Below, piece by piece: positions 23,829 to 35,835 of a DNA stretch of 64,000 bases. Numbering within the stretch: position 1 is the first letter of the stretch; each line of letters opens with the position of its first letter. The notes below the pieces were generated by a model. That model was given only the letters and a program-made list of their open reading frames with translations. It did not search any database and had not been told where the DNA came from. A program made the translations under genes and the position numbers. The DNA comes from Mytilus californianus (lineage: Eukaryota > Mollusca > Bivalvia > Mytilida > Mytilidae): NCBI RefSeq assembly GCF_021869535.1, contig NW_026262701.1:50781278-50845277 (forward strand), in the 5' to 3' direction.

Positions 23829-25411
23829 CAGAGCTCCAGATAAGCTGCGTATTTGCGTGATCACGCAATACAAATGATTAAAAACCCAATGCAATTGCCC
23901 ATTGCAGGGTTCAATAACCCAATTAATTCAAAGGAAAACCCAATTATATGCTAAAAACATGGGTTCTTAACGCTTTTATTCGCTATCGTTTGCGTTATTT
24001 ACCCTTATCTAATTACAATCGTCACGTAAATCTATTTTTATAATATTTATAATTGGAAATTTCCTTTCGTTCTAAAAATAGAGCCCTGCATCAAGTAGCT
24101 GAAATGGGTCCCTGTTAGAATTTCTGTTGCTCAAAAGGTACACGTGTTTATGAAAACATTTCGATCTTCTCGGCGTTTATCCAATTAGCGTTTGTCATGG
24201 TTTCATATTTTTTTCGAATTGCTCGGGACTTATCGTAACATACAATGAATTAAAAAGAAAGTAAATGAACGGGGAAAATATTGAATAGAAGCATGTTTTC
24301 AACTTCTTTTTGATAGCTGAGGACAAGATATGATCATAACAAGACTCAGCTAGTGTTTTATGAAGCGTCCGTCGAACGCACGGGCGTGTTTGCGTACCTT
24401 AACGAGAACATTGCTAGAACGATAAACACGGGGTTTCTTCAAGAACGAAATCAGTTGGAAAAGTGAAAGGCCAAATTAATTATGACATGATATGTAGTTG
24501 GAAAGCATCGGAAACCAAAAGTTCTAGTAAGGGACAACTTAACCCAGATTTATGTTAATTAAATTAAACAAAAACATTCAGGTATAATTTTAGGTTATAT
24601 ATTATTTTTCGAGTCATTTTTAGTTGATGAGTGAATACACATATCCGTTTTTTTACGTCAATGCAGCTTGACACTTTCTTTATTTTGGTCTAATTGTTCT
24701 GTATGCTTAAGATAGCTGTCTTATTGGCAAGAGTTATTTATTTATTTGATGTTGCAGAATTATTTGTAAATTGAGGTTGAATGTGGTGTCTGTAATTAAA
24801 CCACCCTTTAAACCTGGTCAAGGTTTTGGGGTATATCTTAAATCTGGGAACTACTATTTTTATTAAAAAGTAGATCTGGCAAGTAGGTGAAAGGACTGGC
24901 AAAACTTTCTTACAGCACCTAAATTTCACATATATTGCATAAAATTTTAACACTAAGCCACACCTACCCCAAATAAACTGTAGGATATCATATGGGATCT
25001 AGAAAGGTAATTAGTTACTGTCCAACTAGTGATACCAGCTGCAGTTTATATAAGTTGCGAGAAAATACAAAACTGGCAGAACGTTTAAAACGGGACACAA
25101 ATCAAACGTACAATTGCTCGTCAGTGAATAAACCAAACAAAACAGCTAGCACATATACAAAGAAAGAAACATATTAAAGATGGAAAAACATCTTGGGTTG
25201 ATATAATGTGATTATAACATGCCTAAATATTCAATATTGTGTTGATGAAAAAACCCAATACATTAAGGAGCTTGGTGGTGAAAAACCCAATTTGATATTT
25301 GCTTGAGGGGTGAATCGGAATTGATAATGCAATTAAAAAACTCTATCACCCAATTACATAAAAAAATGATGGGTAAAAACCCCAATTTGTGAATTCTTAT
25401 CTGGAGCTCTG
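23829..25411. mobile_element. 1.58-kb element with perfect 16-bp terminal inverted repeats
   Basis: Left end CAGAGCTCCAGATAAG at 23829-23844, right end its exact complement at 25396-25411. TGCTTA occurs just outside both ends (one base offset on the right), a possible degraded target duplication. AACCCAAT motifs cluster near both ends (at least five left, several right), possibly transposase-binding sites. It has no transposase-like frame, so it is probably a non-autonomous, hAT-like element (class inferred). Confidence 0.8.
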
Positions 25412-25825
25412 CTGCTTAGTTGATACATTTTAAAATCTTGATGCATCTTTGGACACCAGTTTTGAAAATGATGAGTCTAGGACTCATGGACTAATCTTAG
25501 TGACTGACATGACTGAGAACCCTGCATGTATGAGTAAATTCAAGGATTTTCTTTTAAAAGAAAGTATACATGTATGTATATTTCTAACTATGTTTTCATG
25601 TTTTATAATTAAAATAAGCCATTCAGTTATATGGTCCAGGGACACAGTTATCCTCCTTTTTCGTTGTCTACAGATATAGTCCCTTGTGTGGAATGTGTGG
25701 ACAGTGATAAAGTTGCAATTTTTTTTTAATGCACCTTCCAAATTTATTTCTTTAAATTTTATTCTGACATACAATAGTATGATAGTAAGCATGGTAAGTA
25801 GGGGGTGAAATAACATGTTAATAAA

Positions 25826-26729
25826 ATGCTCCGCTGGGCGCAGCTTGATACGACCGCAGAGGAAACTAGAAAAATGCTTGTTTTTTTGCCCCTTTTTGGT
25901 CCCAAATTCCTCAACGTTTAGGGCAATTACCCCCAAACTCAAACCCAGCTTTCTCTTTGTGATATGGAACCTTGTAGTACAATTTCATAAAGATCCATAC
26001 ACTTACACAAAAGTTATTGTCCTGAAACTAGAAAAATGCTTGTTTTTTTGCCCCTTTTTGGTCCCTAATTCCTAAAATTTTGAGGCAATTACCCCCAAAA
26101 TCAATCCCAGCCTTCTCTTCGTGGTATGGTACCTTGCAGTACAATTTCAGAGAGATCCATACACTTGAACACAAGTTATTGTCTGGAAACTAGAAAAATG
26201 CTTATTTCTGGCCCCTTATTCCTAAACGATTTCAGCAATTACCCCCAAACTCAATTCCAGCTTTCCCTTTGTGATATGGAACCTTGTAGTACAATTTCAA
26301 AAAGATCCATACACTTACACACAAGTTATTGTCATGAAACTAGAAAAATGCTTGTTTTTTGCCCCTTTTTTGGCCCCTAATTCCTAAAATTTGCAGGTAA
26401 TTACCCCCAAAATCAATCCCAGCATTCCCTTTGTGATATGGAACCTTGTGGTACAATGTCAGAGAGATCCATACACTAACACAAAAGTTATGTCTGGAAG
26501 TTACAAAAATGCTTATTTTTGGCCCCTTTTTGGCCCCTAATTCCTTAACTGTTGGTACCATAACCCCCAAAATCAATCCCAACCTTCCTTTTGTGGTATT
26601 GAACCTTATGGTAAAATTTCATAGAGATCCATACACTTAAACTAAAGTTAGAGTGCGAAAACCAATGTGTATTCGGACGACAACGACGTCATACCAATAT
26701 ACGACCGCAATTTTGCGGTCGTATAAAAA
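25826..26729 (-). mobile_element. 160-bp-core tandem-array element with internal deletion
   Basis: The low-coordinate end GCTCCGCTGGGCGCAGCTTG ATACGACCGCAGAGG runs directly into a core unit (AAACTAGAAAAATGC), so the G-run segment is missing. Four to five units follow, ending at hairpin TATACGACCGCAA TT TTGCGGTCGTATA at 26,699-26,726. Confidence 0.8.
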
Positions 26730-27139
26730 ATTGGGTGATGAATTTTAAGGTATTAAAAGTAGTGATTTGACCCAGTTGAAAAATGCCAGAAATCAGTATG
26801 TCTGAAGCTGTCAAACTAATTTGTCCTAAAAGTGGTACACTACACTATAAATATCATTAATTTAGATAGACCAGGTGCAATTTTTAGGATTTTCCCCTTT
26901 CCAGTGGAAAAACCTTGATTTTGTTCTGATTATTTTTTTTCTTCTGCCACTCTTTGATGTTGAGATTTTTTTATGTTTTGCAAGAAAAGGTTTTTGCACA
27001 TGTATGATATCGAATAATAAATACCCTTTAGCAGTTGACCCTGTGTTACCTGTACACTTTCTCCTGTGAGAGTTATCTCCCTGTACACTGTTTTTCTTGT
27101 TACATATATGTCTACTCCTTTGCAACCTTATAAGTAATA

Positions 27140-28150
27140 AGAAAAAAAAAATATTTCCAAATTGCTCATTATTTCCTCAGGACATTGCAGGATGTTCTGT
27201 TAAATTATGACCAAAGCGATACAGAGACTCCATATGAAAGTTATTACCAATTCTGTATTTGACATAGTTATATATAAATATTACTCATAAACTGTTAGTT
27301 ATAGAGACCTACATCGTAGGGTAATGTGATTTGATGTCCTTGGTCCACCAAAAAAAAATTTGAGGTCAAGGTCATGATCTAAATTTTTAATTTTGATTGT
27401 TTTTGCTTTTCCTCACAAACCGTTATGAATAATGACAAAAATGTTTACCAAGTTGTTCGTTGCGACATGTAGTTACTATAAAATTTTGGTCAAAAAGTAT
27501 CATGCTTTTGAATAGAAGTTTTCTCCCTTGGAAAGTTCAAAATAAGTTATATGGTAATATAACTTATGAACCATACATACATGTAGTAGAACCCTAGGGT
27601 ATATTGATTTGAGATTCTTCCTTTAAGGCCTTGAAATTGAGGTCAAGGTCAAATGTGAATTAAGCGTTCAAAATTTTGATCTTTGCCATAACTTCATACT
27701 GGTGAACATGGTGAATGATAAAGCCATAGGATCTTTGGTATTAGGTTTGGAGATTTAAACTGGAAGTGACCATTAATAAACTGGAAGTAGCAATTTTTTT
27801 TCTTTCATGGAAAATACCTAGAAACAATATATTTTTTATTCAGCATGCATAAACCTATCATTAAGACCTGATGTGACCCTCTGCAAACCAGAAATAGCTA
27901 ATTATCTCTCTTACTGTCTTATTTCAGGCAAAAATACATCGAAACCATAAATTTTTTGAATCAGTGTGAATATCATAAGTTATCATATACCTGAAGACTG
28001 AAGTGACATGTTCTTAACCTGAAGTTGCAAATTATCTCCCTTATTTCAGGCAAAAGTATATAAAAACCATATGAAAAAACCTATGATTTGATGCAAGTGG
28101 TAACTTTGAGTAAACCTGAAGTGACTTCTTATCAATGATATAGATATTCC
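27140..28150 (+). repeat. Diverged short tandem arrays (~280-bp and ~125-bp units)
   Basis: Two units share GTTATGAATAATGACAAAAA-like and GAGGTCAAGGTCA blocks (27,160-27,390 and 27,410-27,670). Further on, AAATTATCTCCCTTATTTCAGGC-like blocks repeat near 27,900 and 28,030. No gene seen. Confidence 0.5.
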
Positions 28151-28309
28151 ATGATCGGAAGACCTTCAGTTGTTTTTAGTTTTTAATTCTAATTTGAATT
28201 CATTGTCTACAACAAATGCACTATGAAATAACTGTGTTCCATGCACATACATGTAGCTACGTTTACGTCAAAACGCACGGGCGTGCACATAAAAATTTGA
28301 AGAAATTTT

Positions 28310-28470
28310 TTTAGGTACCTTTTGGTCATATAGATCTGCAACTGTTAATTGGTTCTTATACATCCTCGGCTTTCAAATATTCGGCTTTGAGCGTTCCTGA
28401 TGAAGGTAAATCCAGAAAAGCGCTTCAGATGAATGAAATTAATAACATGTTGTTTTCATTTTTTACAGCA
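28310..28470 (+). repeat. Dispersed repeat family C, copy 1
   Basis: TTTTGGTCATATAGATCTGC ... TTCTTATACATCCTCGGCTT TCAAATATTCGGCTTTGAGC ... CAGAAAAGCGCTTC. Shared with 28621-28960, 38500-38680, 47140-47235 and a fragment near 60,800. Confidence 0.8.
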
Positions 28471-28620
28471 CTGGGTCGATACCTCTGCTGGTGGACTATC
28501 AGTCCCTGAGAGTATCATCAGTTCAGTAGTCAGAACTTCGGTACTGACAAGATTTATAAAAAACCTTTCTAAAATTGTCCGTTTATAAATTTTAAAATTA
28601 TAAAGAAACTTAGGTTTAAA

Positions 28621-28960
28621 CTCCCTCAGGCATGGTTGACCTGAGTGAATTTGGCTATTTTTTTATGTACTTTTTGGTCACCCTTTATAGCTTGCTGTTC
28701 GGTGTGAGCCAATGCTCCGTGTTGAAGGCCGTACCTTGACCTATAATGGTTTACTTTTATAAATTGTAACTTGCATGGAGAGTTGTCTCATTGGCACTCA
28801 TACCACATCTTCCTATATCTATATAGCTCTGCAACTGTGTCGGTTCTTATACATCCTCGGCTTTCAAATATTCGGCTTTGAGTGTTCCTGGAGAAGGTAA
28901 ATCCAGAAAAAGCGCTTCGGACGCATGAAATTAATAAAGTGTTGTTTTCATATGTAATAT
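28621..28960 (+). repeat. Dispersed repeat family C, copy 2, split by family A
   Basis: The sequence TTTTGGTCA at 28672-28680 resumes as TATAGCTCTGCAACTGT at about 28,823, as in the unbroken copy at 38,526. The break contains a family A fragment. Confidence 0.8.
28681..28823 (+). repeat. Family A fragment nested in family C
   Basis: Truncated at CCCTTTATAGCTTGCTGTTC and running to the shared end ACCACATCTTC CTATATCTATA. The fixed 3' end with variable 5' end suggests target-primed retroposition. Confidence 0.75.
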
Positions 28961-29399
28961 TATATATTTGTTCATTTTCTGTCAAAGTCTGAATTTAATG
29001 TGAATTCTACTGTTAAAATTCATTATCTGCTGAGATACGATGTGGCTTGCATTTTTATATTACAGTTTGATCAATATTTATTTTTACGTTACACCTTACC
29101 ATCTATGAAAATTAATTAGGACATGTGTCCATTAATGAAATTTGAGTGTAAAAAGTGAGTAAATAATTAGATAACATGGATAAGGTCAAAAAATGAATAG
29201 AACGACAACATTGAAATGGAGACTTACTTTTCTATACTATCTCTATAAATTTTAAATTTTTTGTCAATTGATTGTTTACCCCACATCTCCTTTCCAAATT
29301 TTTTTTCAAAACTGGTTTGGACATTTTTCTCTCAAATAAACATGATAAATGACCATTAGATTCCAAATCAACACAATGTATAAATCTAACATAAAAAAA

Positions 29400-30010
29400 A
29401 CCCAAATTAGACTCTAAAAAAGAAGGGAAAGATACCATAGGGATATTCACTCATCAGTTGAAAACAAACTGACAATACCATGGCAAAAAAAACGAAAAAC
29501 TATGAAAAGGCAAACAACAGTATACAAAACAAAAGACTGTCACGGACCCCACTAAAAAACGGGGGGTGATCTCAGATGGTCCGGAAGGGTAAGCAAATTC
29601 TGCTCCACGTGTGGCACCCGTCGTGTTGGTGATGTAAGTACAAAACCAGTGATAAGTCTATTTCGGATGATCACATTCGAGGAAAAGAGGACGGGATTGT
29701 GGTAATATCAACAATTGAAACATATCCATCGTCATTAGCAATCTTTGAAACAGATATTTCATAATGGTCAACCTACTTGTGAAGTTGACCGTAAAATTTT
29801 CAAAGGGATGATTTCCACCTCATACTCTTGTTCAGTATAGCTTCCTTGTAAGCAGCATGCAACCATCTATCAAGGAAATGATGATAGGAAATGCAAGCTC
29901 TGGAATATCTTATCAACTGGGAGGTATATACTCCATATGCAGATGCTGCTAGATTGTTGCTACATAGAAAAGAAAAGTTCACAATTGCAAGCTGAAATCA
30001 TAAATTTAAT
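29400..30010 (-). pseudogene. Decayed reverse-transcriptase-type element, C-terminal fragment
   Basis: The frame at 29800-29982 reads MNFSFLCSNNLAASAYGVYT then SQLIRYSRACISYHHFLDRW, resembling the C-terminal region of mussel retroelement polyproteins (AYGVY-SQLIRY-R and YHDFLDRG-type motifs, from memory). It breaks down toward lower coordinates with stops and frameshifts, followed by a 3' region that I recognise as widespread in mussels. The superfamily is not determined. Confidence 0.55.
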
Positions 30011-30109
30011 TTGTCGTAACTCTTTGTTTTGAACCCACCAAGTATGTTGCTACTGATGAGTTTTTAATGACAGATATTTGTATCTCTTTCTCAATAACGC
30101 AAGAACTTC

Positions 30110-31715
30110 CAGGCGGTTTCACCCATACCAGGAGGTCTTCTGCCCTGGATCAGCGTAGAGGACCTCAAACCCTTCAATGTCTCAGGTTCGGGCGTGAAAA
30201 TGGCCTAGCTACATGTACGCCACTGTGTTCTTGGGCCATGTAAAACATTAGTCCAAATAATTATGATGTCTTATAGTTATAAGACGTCACAGCAAAACTA
30301 GATTTTAGACTCATAATTAGTTTGACTAGTAAAACTAGTATCATCTTTCTTTAATTTCAAGGATCAAATGACTTTGATAATCAAACCAAAGAATTATTAT
30401 TTTAATATCACTTGCTATGAATTTCAAGAGAGCTTTTTTCATATCAGAAATTTTATTGTTTGAAGTGTAGTAAGGAAATAGATACTAAGATAGTTATGTA
30501 CATCCTTGAGGTAAAATAAAAATTTCCTATTCGAGTTCTTAGGGACTTGTCCTTATTTCAAAGTGTTATCACTGGTTTTTGGTCATGCACTGAGTCGTTG
30601 ATGACCCAAGAGGAAGAACCGAAGAAAATGGTTAGAACTTTTTGCCATTTCTCTAAACGCTGAGTTTTGTGTATTGTAGTCATTGATAGATAACATTATA
30701 GTAAACGCGGTCCAAGCAATTTTATTGAAGCCGAAGGAAAGTTGATTTTTCTTTTATCGAAAAGAATGGTTTTTTGACGTCTCATGCCAAACGCCGCCAT
30801 GACAGAGACAAACGGACAATGACCGACGCGCCCATGATGTTCTTCACATAACTGTTTTTGTCTGTTTCTTTTTTTGTACCGTTGTAATCCGAAATGTTAA
30901 AATAAAATAAGTAATCAATAGAATGATAAATATTACCATAAATTAAAGCTGTGTAATGAATTAAGTATATTCTTAGGCAACATCCACTGCGTCCTTCCCA
31001 AAATCAGAACGAGGCCAGATCATCTGTGCGTTTGAATGAAGGGAGTTACATTTCCTTGACTTCTTCCCGCAAACATTTAAAAGCGCTTGTATGTCGAAAT
31101 TTTTGTTCTTTTATTTTATTTATTTTTAAAGTTAAGTTAAGTTCTATTTTTTTTTATAATTTAATCTTTCAATTATTGACCGTGCGAGACCGTCATGGGT
31201 AGCCAAGATCGTTAAACACCCCCTAGTAGGCTTGAGTTTATTTTCAAAGGTTTGTTTGCATCTATATAAAGGGGACGACCATTTGGTAAATATTTAAGCG
31301 AAGATTCAGAGAGGCGATTGCCGCATGGGTCCCCGCTTGGGTCTTTGTTAGCAGACCAAATTATTGAAAGTTTACCAAAATTTGAGGTCTGCCGGGCTTT
31401 AATTTTTTTTAGTTTTTTATTATCCGGCACATGCATCTTCAGTCTATATATTTCATCAGATTTAAAGTTGCTCATACTCTTTTTTTTTTAATGCTAGTTA
31501 ATGAATTTCAATTTCTTTGCTTTTAAATATCAAATTTTATCACGATTTTTACCTATAGATATCAGTCTAAATTTTCTTAGTGCTTATTCATTTTTTTTAG
31601 TAGAGTACACTTTTATCATACATTTTTGTACTTCAAATTTGCTTAAACATGTTAAACTAATTTAAGTCATGCACATATGAATGCCAATTTTGTGTATGTA
31701 ATGTATGTTGTTATT
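30110..31715. other. No supported gene
   Basis: Contains a slightly GC-richer patch at 30,110-30,240 and an 87-codon minus-strand frame (31212-31475) with no recognised similarity. I could not support a gene or promoter. Confidence 0.4.
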
Positions 31716-31721
31716 ATTAGA

Positions 31722-31860
31722 ATTGAGAATGCCGGGAAACGGAGAATGTGTCAAAGAGACTACACCCCGCCGACCAAAGAGCAGAAAACATCCCAACGCC
31801 ACCAATGGGTCTTAAACGCAGAGAGAAAATCCCGCACCTGAGGAGAGCTTCAGCTGGGAA
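31722..31860 (-). repeat. Dispersed repeat family B copy
   Basis: GAATGTGTCAAAGAGACTAC, AAAGAGCAGAAAACATCCCA and CACCAATGGGTCTTAAAC match the 3' part of the family in reverse. Confidence 0.8.
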
Positions 31861-33174
31861 AAGTTTGTTTTTATGTTCGTTCGAAAGCTCTCTCGAGTTT
31901 GTGTTAAATAATTTTATAAATGCCGAATATCAAAATAAAATTTTCTTATTATTCTTATCTTATTCTTATTATTCATTTCCACTTTGAGGGTGAGTCTCGT
32001 TTTTGTTTTGCAGCTTTACTTTTCATTTTCTGTTCTTACCAGGCCAGAATATTGATTTTCACCTAGCCCGAATATTAAATGGTCCCTTTAATCAGGCATA
32101 GGCCAATATCAAAGCTACTATAGTTTGTCTCGGTGGACCATCGCAGCATTTTATTGATACACCTCTGGTGTCAAGTTAGCTCTGGACTTAGTTCAATACG
32201 ATATACATGTTTTTCGTTTGTTCTGAGGACTTCATGCTTCCGATATTCACTTCAAATAGGTTATATAGTAATCTCCGATCGAAATGGAAGGGCGAAATAA
32301 CACTTTTCAATCAGTAGCCAATACTTTTTAATTAGCGGTGAAGCTCGTATATGCAGGTATTCTGGACCAGCTACATCATATAAGCTCATTCAAAACTTTA
32401 CCCTTCTATCTTTTAAATCGAGAAAGCATCCATTTCGTGTAATAAGTAGTTACAGATGACATATGAATTGCTGATTGGCTTTTTACTTCATGACATCATT
32501 TTGACTGAAAAATATCATGAAAATGACAAGTTCTATGCCACATTGTCAGACCGCAATAGAGGCATTTAATTGAAAAACGAGTAAAACATTACAGGTCCCG
32601 TTTATTATTTTTTTTCTGGTTAATCTGCTTTGAGCAAGAAAAATTACTGAAAACGATAGTTTCGCCCGGTCTTCATTCGTCATGTTCGGACGTTGCAATT
32701 CAAAACAAATATTTCCCCCAGCTTGTTTTTTTTTAGTTGGCTGGATCACCCCGCTACGTTGGTTCCTGAATAGGGTCCAACTATAGGATGAACTTCAATT
32801 CTGGGCTGAACCACAGTGATTGCAAATACTAGTAACATGTTAAATTTCTTACAAAACACTTGCTCCAAGCACGAACACTTTAAATTTATTATTGTGCATC
32901 ATTTCAATCCAAATATGAGTTGAAAAGTGATTGATTATTGCCAGTCCTTCCTATTTGAGCCTTATAGTTTATTTTGACAGACTTGCATATTAAACTGCTT
33001 GACGAACTCGAGTGATCATTTAATGGTTTCTTTTCATGTTGATGTACACATAATTACATTTGCACATATTTCTAAGATTAGAATTATAATTAAACGTTTT
33101 CATATAGTTTTGCTCATGAAAATTTATCAGTCGTCCCAAAAGTTGTTTCGCGTAATGGTGATTCTGTTGAGTAG
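31861..33174. other. No supported feature
   Basis: AT-rich sequence with only short open frames and no recognisable protein. Confidence 0.4.
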
Positions 33175-33556
33175 TCTTACGTCTGGTAACGTGGTAGCAT
33201 GGTCGCCTCGAGTGCGGGTTGTCGTGCGTTCGATTCCAGTCCTGGTCAAACCAAAGACTTGAAAATTAGTATGTGTTACTTCTCTTACTTATTCTCTGCC
33301 AAACCAAGATTTAGAGCCAACACTGGACATCTCGGAGTCAGAATTCTAGTAATGTATCCGGATAGGGTGACATGTCTTCCTGTGGACTGCTACCTTTTGA
33401 ACTACCACATCAAAAATCCGCCTTAGCATGTCGATCTTAATTGTACAAAGCAGGGTTAATATTCATATCACATTAACGTGTTCTCGTGCTGATACGCATG
33501 TAATATCTGTCACTGGACGTTAAACTCCAACCCTTACCCATCATCATCTTACGTCT
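33175..33556 (+). mobile_element. tRNA-derived SINE with 10-bp target duplication
   Basis: Body 33185-33546. The head has an A-box-like GTGGTAGCATGG (about 33,191) and a B box GTTCGATTCC (33,228-33,237), as in RNA polymerase III promoters. The tail ends in (CAT)n. Identical TCTTACGTCT flanks both sides (33175-33184 and 33547-33556). Length about 362 bases, typical of a SINE. Confidence 0.88.
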
Positions 33557-33559
33557 CAT

Positions 33560-35160
33560 AAGAAGAAGTTAAATAATTATTTTTGAAGAAATAATGTGAG
33601 TGTTCTTTTTATGCATTTAAATTCCTGTTATTTCCCTGTTAGCTGCTGAAACGACTAAGCTTATATAAAGCGGCCAATGTTTATGTCTCAGCTGCATTTT
33701 CTTGTTTCTTAAAAGATTTATTTGAGATGTGCAGCTAATATAACATCACCGGTAAACCACGGCTGTTATTGCTAATTAGTATTGACGATAAGTGTAGCAT
33801 CGTTAGTACAAGGTCACTAAATATGGTCGTCTCTACAATTGTTTTTCGCAAGGTAATGCATTGTTTGCTTAACTCTGCAAAAAAAAAAGCTTATCAATTT
33901 TCCAATTGTGAATTTTCCATTTATATATTGCAACCTTCCAGCATCACCTGCTTAATGATATATGTACACCCGACACCACCACGAATATCCGATGAACTTA
34001 ATTTTGTTAACTATAGAGTACATAGCTGTCATGTAAATAAGGTCTAATGCCGTGTGAAAACAGCAGTCAGAATCATGTAAAACATCGAAAAAAACATTGA
34101 CTTTTAAAAATGTATGCTCTCTTTTTTAATTAACCTTTTCTTTTTGAACTAAAATGCAACTGAATACGATATCGTTCAGGTGATAAACACAACTGAGCTT
34201 GTGCTTCCAAGCAAGATTTCTTTGATAGAGGGTCACATCTTACCAAATTAAGGTTCCTAATGATAAAATCGACATCATTACTATACGAAGTTTTACCATC
34301 AACACGAATTTCCTAGCCTTTTTTTGGATATCCGTCACACACGATATGTAATTTTTTGTATCCTTTCATTAGTTCGTTGATTACACACGTATAGCACCGT
34401 ATAAGATTTATTTGCCTTTTGTATAACACGATAGATGTCACTATTGTAGCAAGAATAATTTACCCTTTCGGAGGACCGGAGTTCTTTAGTTTATTAGTGG
34501 GATTTGCTCAATGAAACAGCAACCCAACATCACAAAAGACATCTGAACGATGTTAACGGTAATCTTAAACTTAAAGTGCGGCGTGAACCTTTACTCCTGG
34601 TTGAAAGCCACACGTTGCCATTACGGTATATCATTTCTTTCCATTATCTACACGTAAGCAGTTCAATAATAGACGACTGTCTGTATAAGATACAAAGCTT
34701 ATCTCATCACCGAGTCTACAAAAGTTGTAAAACAACTATCAAAGATCTTTTTTCAACTCGAAATTGAAATAAATTTCTTATCAGGCCTATAGCGCTTGGA
34801 AAGAATCGCATAGCCTTGTGTTTTAAAATTTGAAATACCGACTGCAATTTTTCAAAAGTTCTGGGAGGGTCGCCCTTTTTTGTGCGTATACGAAATAAGT
34901 TATGTAGTCAAGAGATGATGGATTAAACATTCCAAATATAGAAATTAACCTGTTTTATACAAAAAAGTTAGTTAGTCTAGCAGGAAAGTAATTAATCCTT
35001 AATCTTGCCATATTTGTAGCATATTCATAAATTACTATAGGGCTTGGTTGCAGAGTAATCTTCATAGTGATCGACGACCGTAGGGAGCCACAGACTAGCA
35101 CAAGATCTACATGTGAGTGAGTGACGGGTTATATACGTTGTTCGCTTTTTAAGTATATGT
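33560..35160. other. No supported feature
   Basis: Short open frames (33769-34047, 34504-34767) show no recognisable domains and no splice context I can defend. Confidence 0.4.
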
Positions 35161-35164
35161 GCAT

Positions 35165-35835
35165 TTTGTCAGTAAAAGCAGCATGTTTTGTTTGTAAAAT
35201 CACCTTGTGATCGTTTTATTTGCATAATAATTTGTCAGTTAATTGATAAAGCAGCATGTAAAAGTTGATAAGTTACTTGTTAACGCAACATGTGATAGTT
35301 TTATCAGTCACTCGATAAAGCAGCATGTGAAAGTTGTTAGGTTACTCGTTAACGCAACATATGATGGTTTAATTAGTTATAAAGCAGCATGTGATAGTTA
35401 ATAAGTTACCCGTTTACGCAACATGTGATAGTTTTATCAGTTACTCAGAAAAGCAGCATGTGATAGTTGATAAATTACTCGATAAAGCACCTTGTGATAG
35501 TTGATAAGTTACCCGTTTACGCAAAATGCGATAGTTTTATCAGTTACTCAATAAAGCAGCATGTGATAGTTCATCAAGTAACTTGTTAACGAAGTTTGTG
35601 ATATTTGTTCAATTACTCGATCAAGTAGCATGCGAAAGTTTATGTTACTCGATAAGCAGCATTGGATAGTTTATCCGTCACCCAATCATCATGTGCCAGT
35701 TTTATCATTTATTTGCTCCAGCATCAAGACAGTTGTGATAATTTGGTCAGTGAAAGCGGCATGTGATGGTTTTTTTCAGACTGATACTCAATATTTTTTA
35801 CCAGATATTTGCTCAAACATTATGTGATAGTAATC
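35165..35835 (+). repeat. Minisatellite, ~34-bp unit, about 17 copies
   Basis: Unit GCAGCATGTGATAGTTGATA AGTTACTCGTTAAC. Two variants alternate: GCAGCATG...GTTGATAAG and GCAACATG...TTTTATCAG, giving a higher-order period near 68 bases. Copies degrade toward both ends. There are no identical repeats and no unique spacers. Confidence 0.85.

Noticed and set aside
25484-25942. 152-codon minus-strand frame
   Set aside because: It runs into the 160-bp-core repeat element, and the rest has no recognisable domain.
31212-31475. 87-codon minus-strand frame
   Set aside because: No recognised similarity, no splice context and no conserved neighbour; kept only as a note.
33185-33260. Possible functional tRNA gene
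   Set aside because: The A and B boxes are present, but I could not fold a full cloverleaf, and the target duplication shows it is the head of a SINE.
35165-35835. CRISPR-like regular array
   Set aside because: The units are contiguous and degenerate with no unique spacers, and the DNA is animal nuclear; it is a minisatellite.
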